Positions 4,328 to 5,160 of a stretch of DNA of 5,160 nucleotides are shown here, one piece after another. Position numbers and translations under genes: made by a program. The stretch comes from Erythrobacter sp. UBA3075. Lineage in GTDB: Bacteria; Pseudomonadota; Alphaproteobacteria; Sphingomonadales; Sphingomonadaceae. Under the pieces are notes generated by a model, which had not been told where the DNA came from, searched no databases, and saw only the letters and a program-made list of their open reading frames with translations. The stretch spans positions 1 to 5,160 of the forward strand of contig DFBR01000153.1 of NCBI GenBank assembly GCA_002367375.1, given 5' to 3'. Every line of letters begins with the position of its first letter. Position 1 is the stretch's first letter.

Positions 4328-5160
4328 CAGCTGCTCTGGGTCGCGCGCTGCGCCACGTATTCGCTCACCGCATCATAGGTGCCGGGCAGGCTGTCATAGC
4401 GCTCTTCACGCTCGAACAGATCACCCACGCGCGCGGGCAATTCGGGCACAGTGCCGGTGGCACGTTTAACCGCGTCGGGGAATTTGGCCGGATGGGCTGT
4501 GGCCAGCGTGACAATCGGCGTTTCTGCATCGATCTGCGCTGCGCGCGCCGCGTGCAGGCCGATGGCGGTGTGCGGGTCGATGATCTCGCCATAGCGGTCT
4601 GCGGCATAGGCCATCGCGCGGGTCATGTCCTCTGGCGTAGCGCGCGCGCTGGTAAAGCTGGCAGCCGCCCCTTCGCGCTGGCTGTTGCTGAGCTGCATGG
4701 TCTTGCTCGCTTCAAATTCGCGCATCTGCTCGGCCATGGCAGAGCCATTGCGGCCACCCACATCGAACAGCAGGCGCTCGAAATTGGAACTGACCTGTAT
4801 ATCCATGCTCGGCGCGTCGGTGGGGGTCACGCTGCCTGCCGAATAATCGCCGCTGGAAAGCGCGCGATGGAGGATGTCGTTAACGTTCGTGGCAACGATC
4901 AACCGCTCGATCGGCAAGCCCATGCGCGCCGCAACATAGCCAGCGAACACATCGCCGAAATTGCCCGTTGGCACCGAGAAAGCGACCTTGCGCTGCGGCG
5001 CGCCCAATTGCAGCGCGGCGGCGAAGTAATAGACGACCTGCGCCATCAACCGCGCCCAATTGATCGAATTGACCGCGGTGATGCGGTATTTGCCCGTCAT
5101 TGCGGCATCGGTGAACATGCGTTTGACCATGGCCTGGGCATCGTCAAAACTGCCGTCGAT
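4327..5160 (-). CDS. thrC: Threonine synthase ThrC, 5' end outside the window
   Basis: ThrC is a PLP enzyme that converts O-phospho-L-homoserine to L-threonine, the last step of threonine synthesis. The window contains the C-terminal 277 residues; the frame runs off the right edge, so the N-terminal part with the PLP-binding lysine is not seen. Visible landmarks, numbered in the fragment, are GSFDDAQAMVKRMFTD (3-18), AVNSINWARLMAQ (29-41), SVPTGNFGDVFAGY (62-75, phosphate-of-PLP loop), ATNVNDILHRAL (90-101), PSMDIQVSSNFERLLFD (117-133), DPHTAIG (195-201) and ATAHPAKFPDAV (220-231). These match the long (about 460-residue) bacterial type. The internal ATG at 5130 is not the start, since ten further in-frame family-like codons precede it. 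The TGA overlaps the ATG of the methyltransferase gene. No attenuator or promoter is visible because the 5' region is missing. Confidence 0.96.
   Translation of the reverse strand: MDGSFDDAQAMVKRMFTDAAMTGKYRITAVNSINWARLMAQVVYYFAAALQLGAPQRKVAFSVPTGNFGDVFAGYVAARMGLPIERLIVATNVNDILHRALSSGDYSAGSVTPTDAPSMDIQVSSNFERLLFDVGGRNGSAMAEQMREFEASKTMQLSNSQREGAAASFTSARATPEDMTRAMAYAADRYGEIIDPHTAIGLHAARAAQIDAETPIVTLATAHPAKFPDAVKRATGTVPELPARVGDLFEREERYDSLPGTYDAVSEYVAQRATQSS

Noticed and set aside
3840..4378. Long plus-strand open frames (3840-4232 and 3863-4378) across the palindromic element
   Set aside because: They lie antisense to the methyltransferase gene, have low-complexity or basic compositions, and are explained by the stop-free repeat and high GC.

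Overview
The window looks like the chromosome of a GC-rich alphaproteobacterium, most likely in the Sphingomonadales (Erythrobacter/Sphingomonas type). This rests on overall GC richness, tightly packed genes with 1-4 bp overlaps, the style of the FolB, DUF1499 and RlmI-like proteins, and a GC-rich nested palindrome of a kind I associate with this group. The genus is inferred, not proven.

There are three transcription blocks. (1) Positions 2-2421 on the minus strand hold a compact pterin-related cluster, read in the order folB, a 104-residue SDR-tail-like protein, moaA, moaD, moaE. FolB belongs to folate synthesis. MoaA makes the first molybdenum-cofactor intermediate from GTP, and MoaD and MoaE form molybdopterin synthase. 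The genes overlap or sit 1-33 bp apart, so they are probably one operon. moaC is not in the window. (2) Positions 2550-3341 on the plus strand hold one DUF1499 membrane protein, divergent from folB across a 128-bp gap. That gap contains a strong Shine-Dalgarno followed by a possible 16-codon Cys-containing leader ORF. (3) Positions 3338-5160 on the minus strand hold thrC (threonine synthase, 5' end outside the window) followed by an RlmI/COG1092-like SAM methyltransferase, joined by a TGATG stop/start overlap. The methyltransferase converges on the DUF1499 gene, and their two TAA stops share one TTAA palindrome.

The most unusual item is a nested palindromic element of about 105 bp at 3856-3961, inside the methyltransferase gene. 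It is stop-free in all six frames and is translated in frame as a Gly/Pro-rich linker of about 36 residues, placed just before the SAM-binding domain. It resembles a REP/RPE-like palindromic repeat that has been captured as protein sequence. The other genes look intact and ordinary; no RNA gene, CRISPR array, insertion sequence or phage gene is visible.
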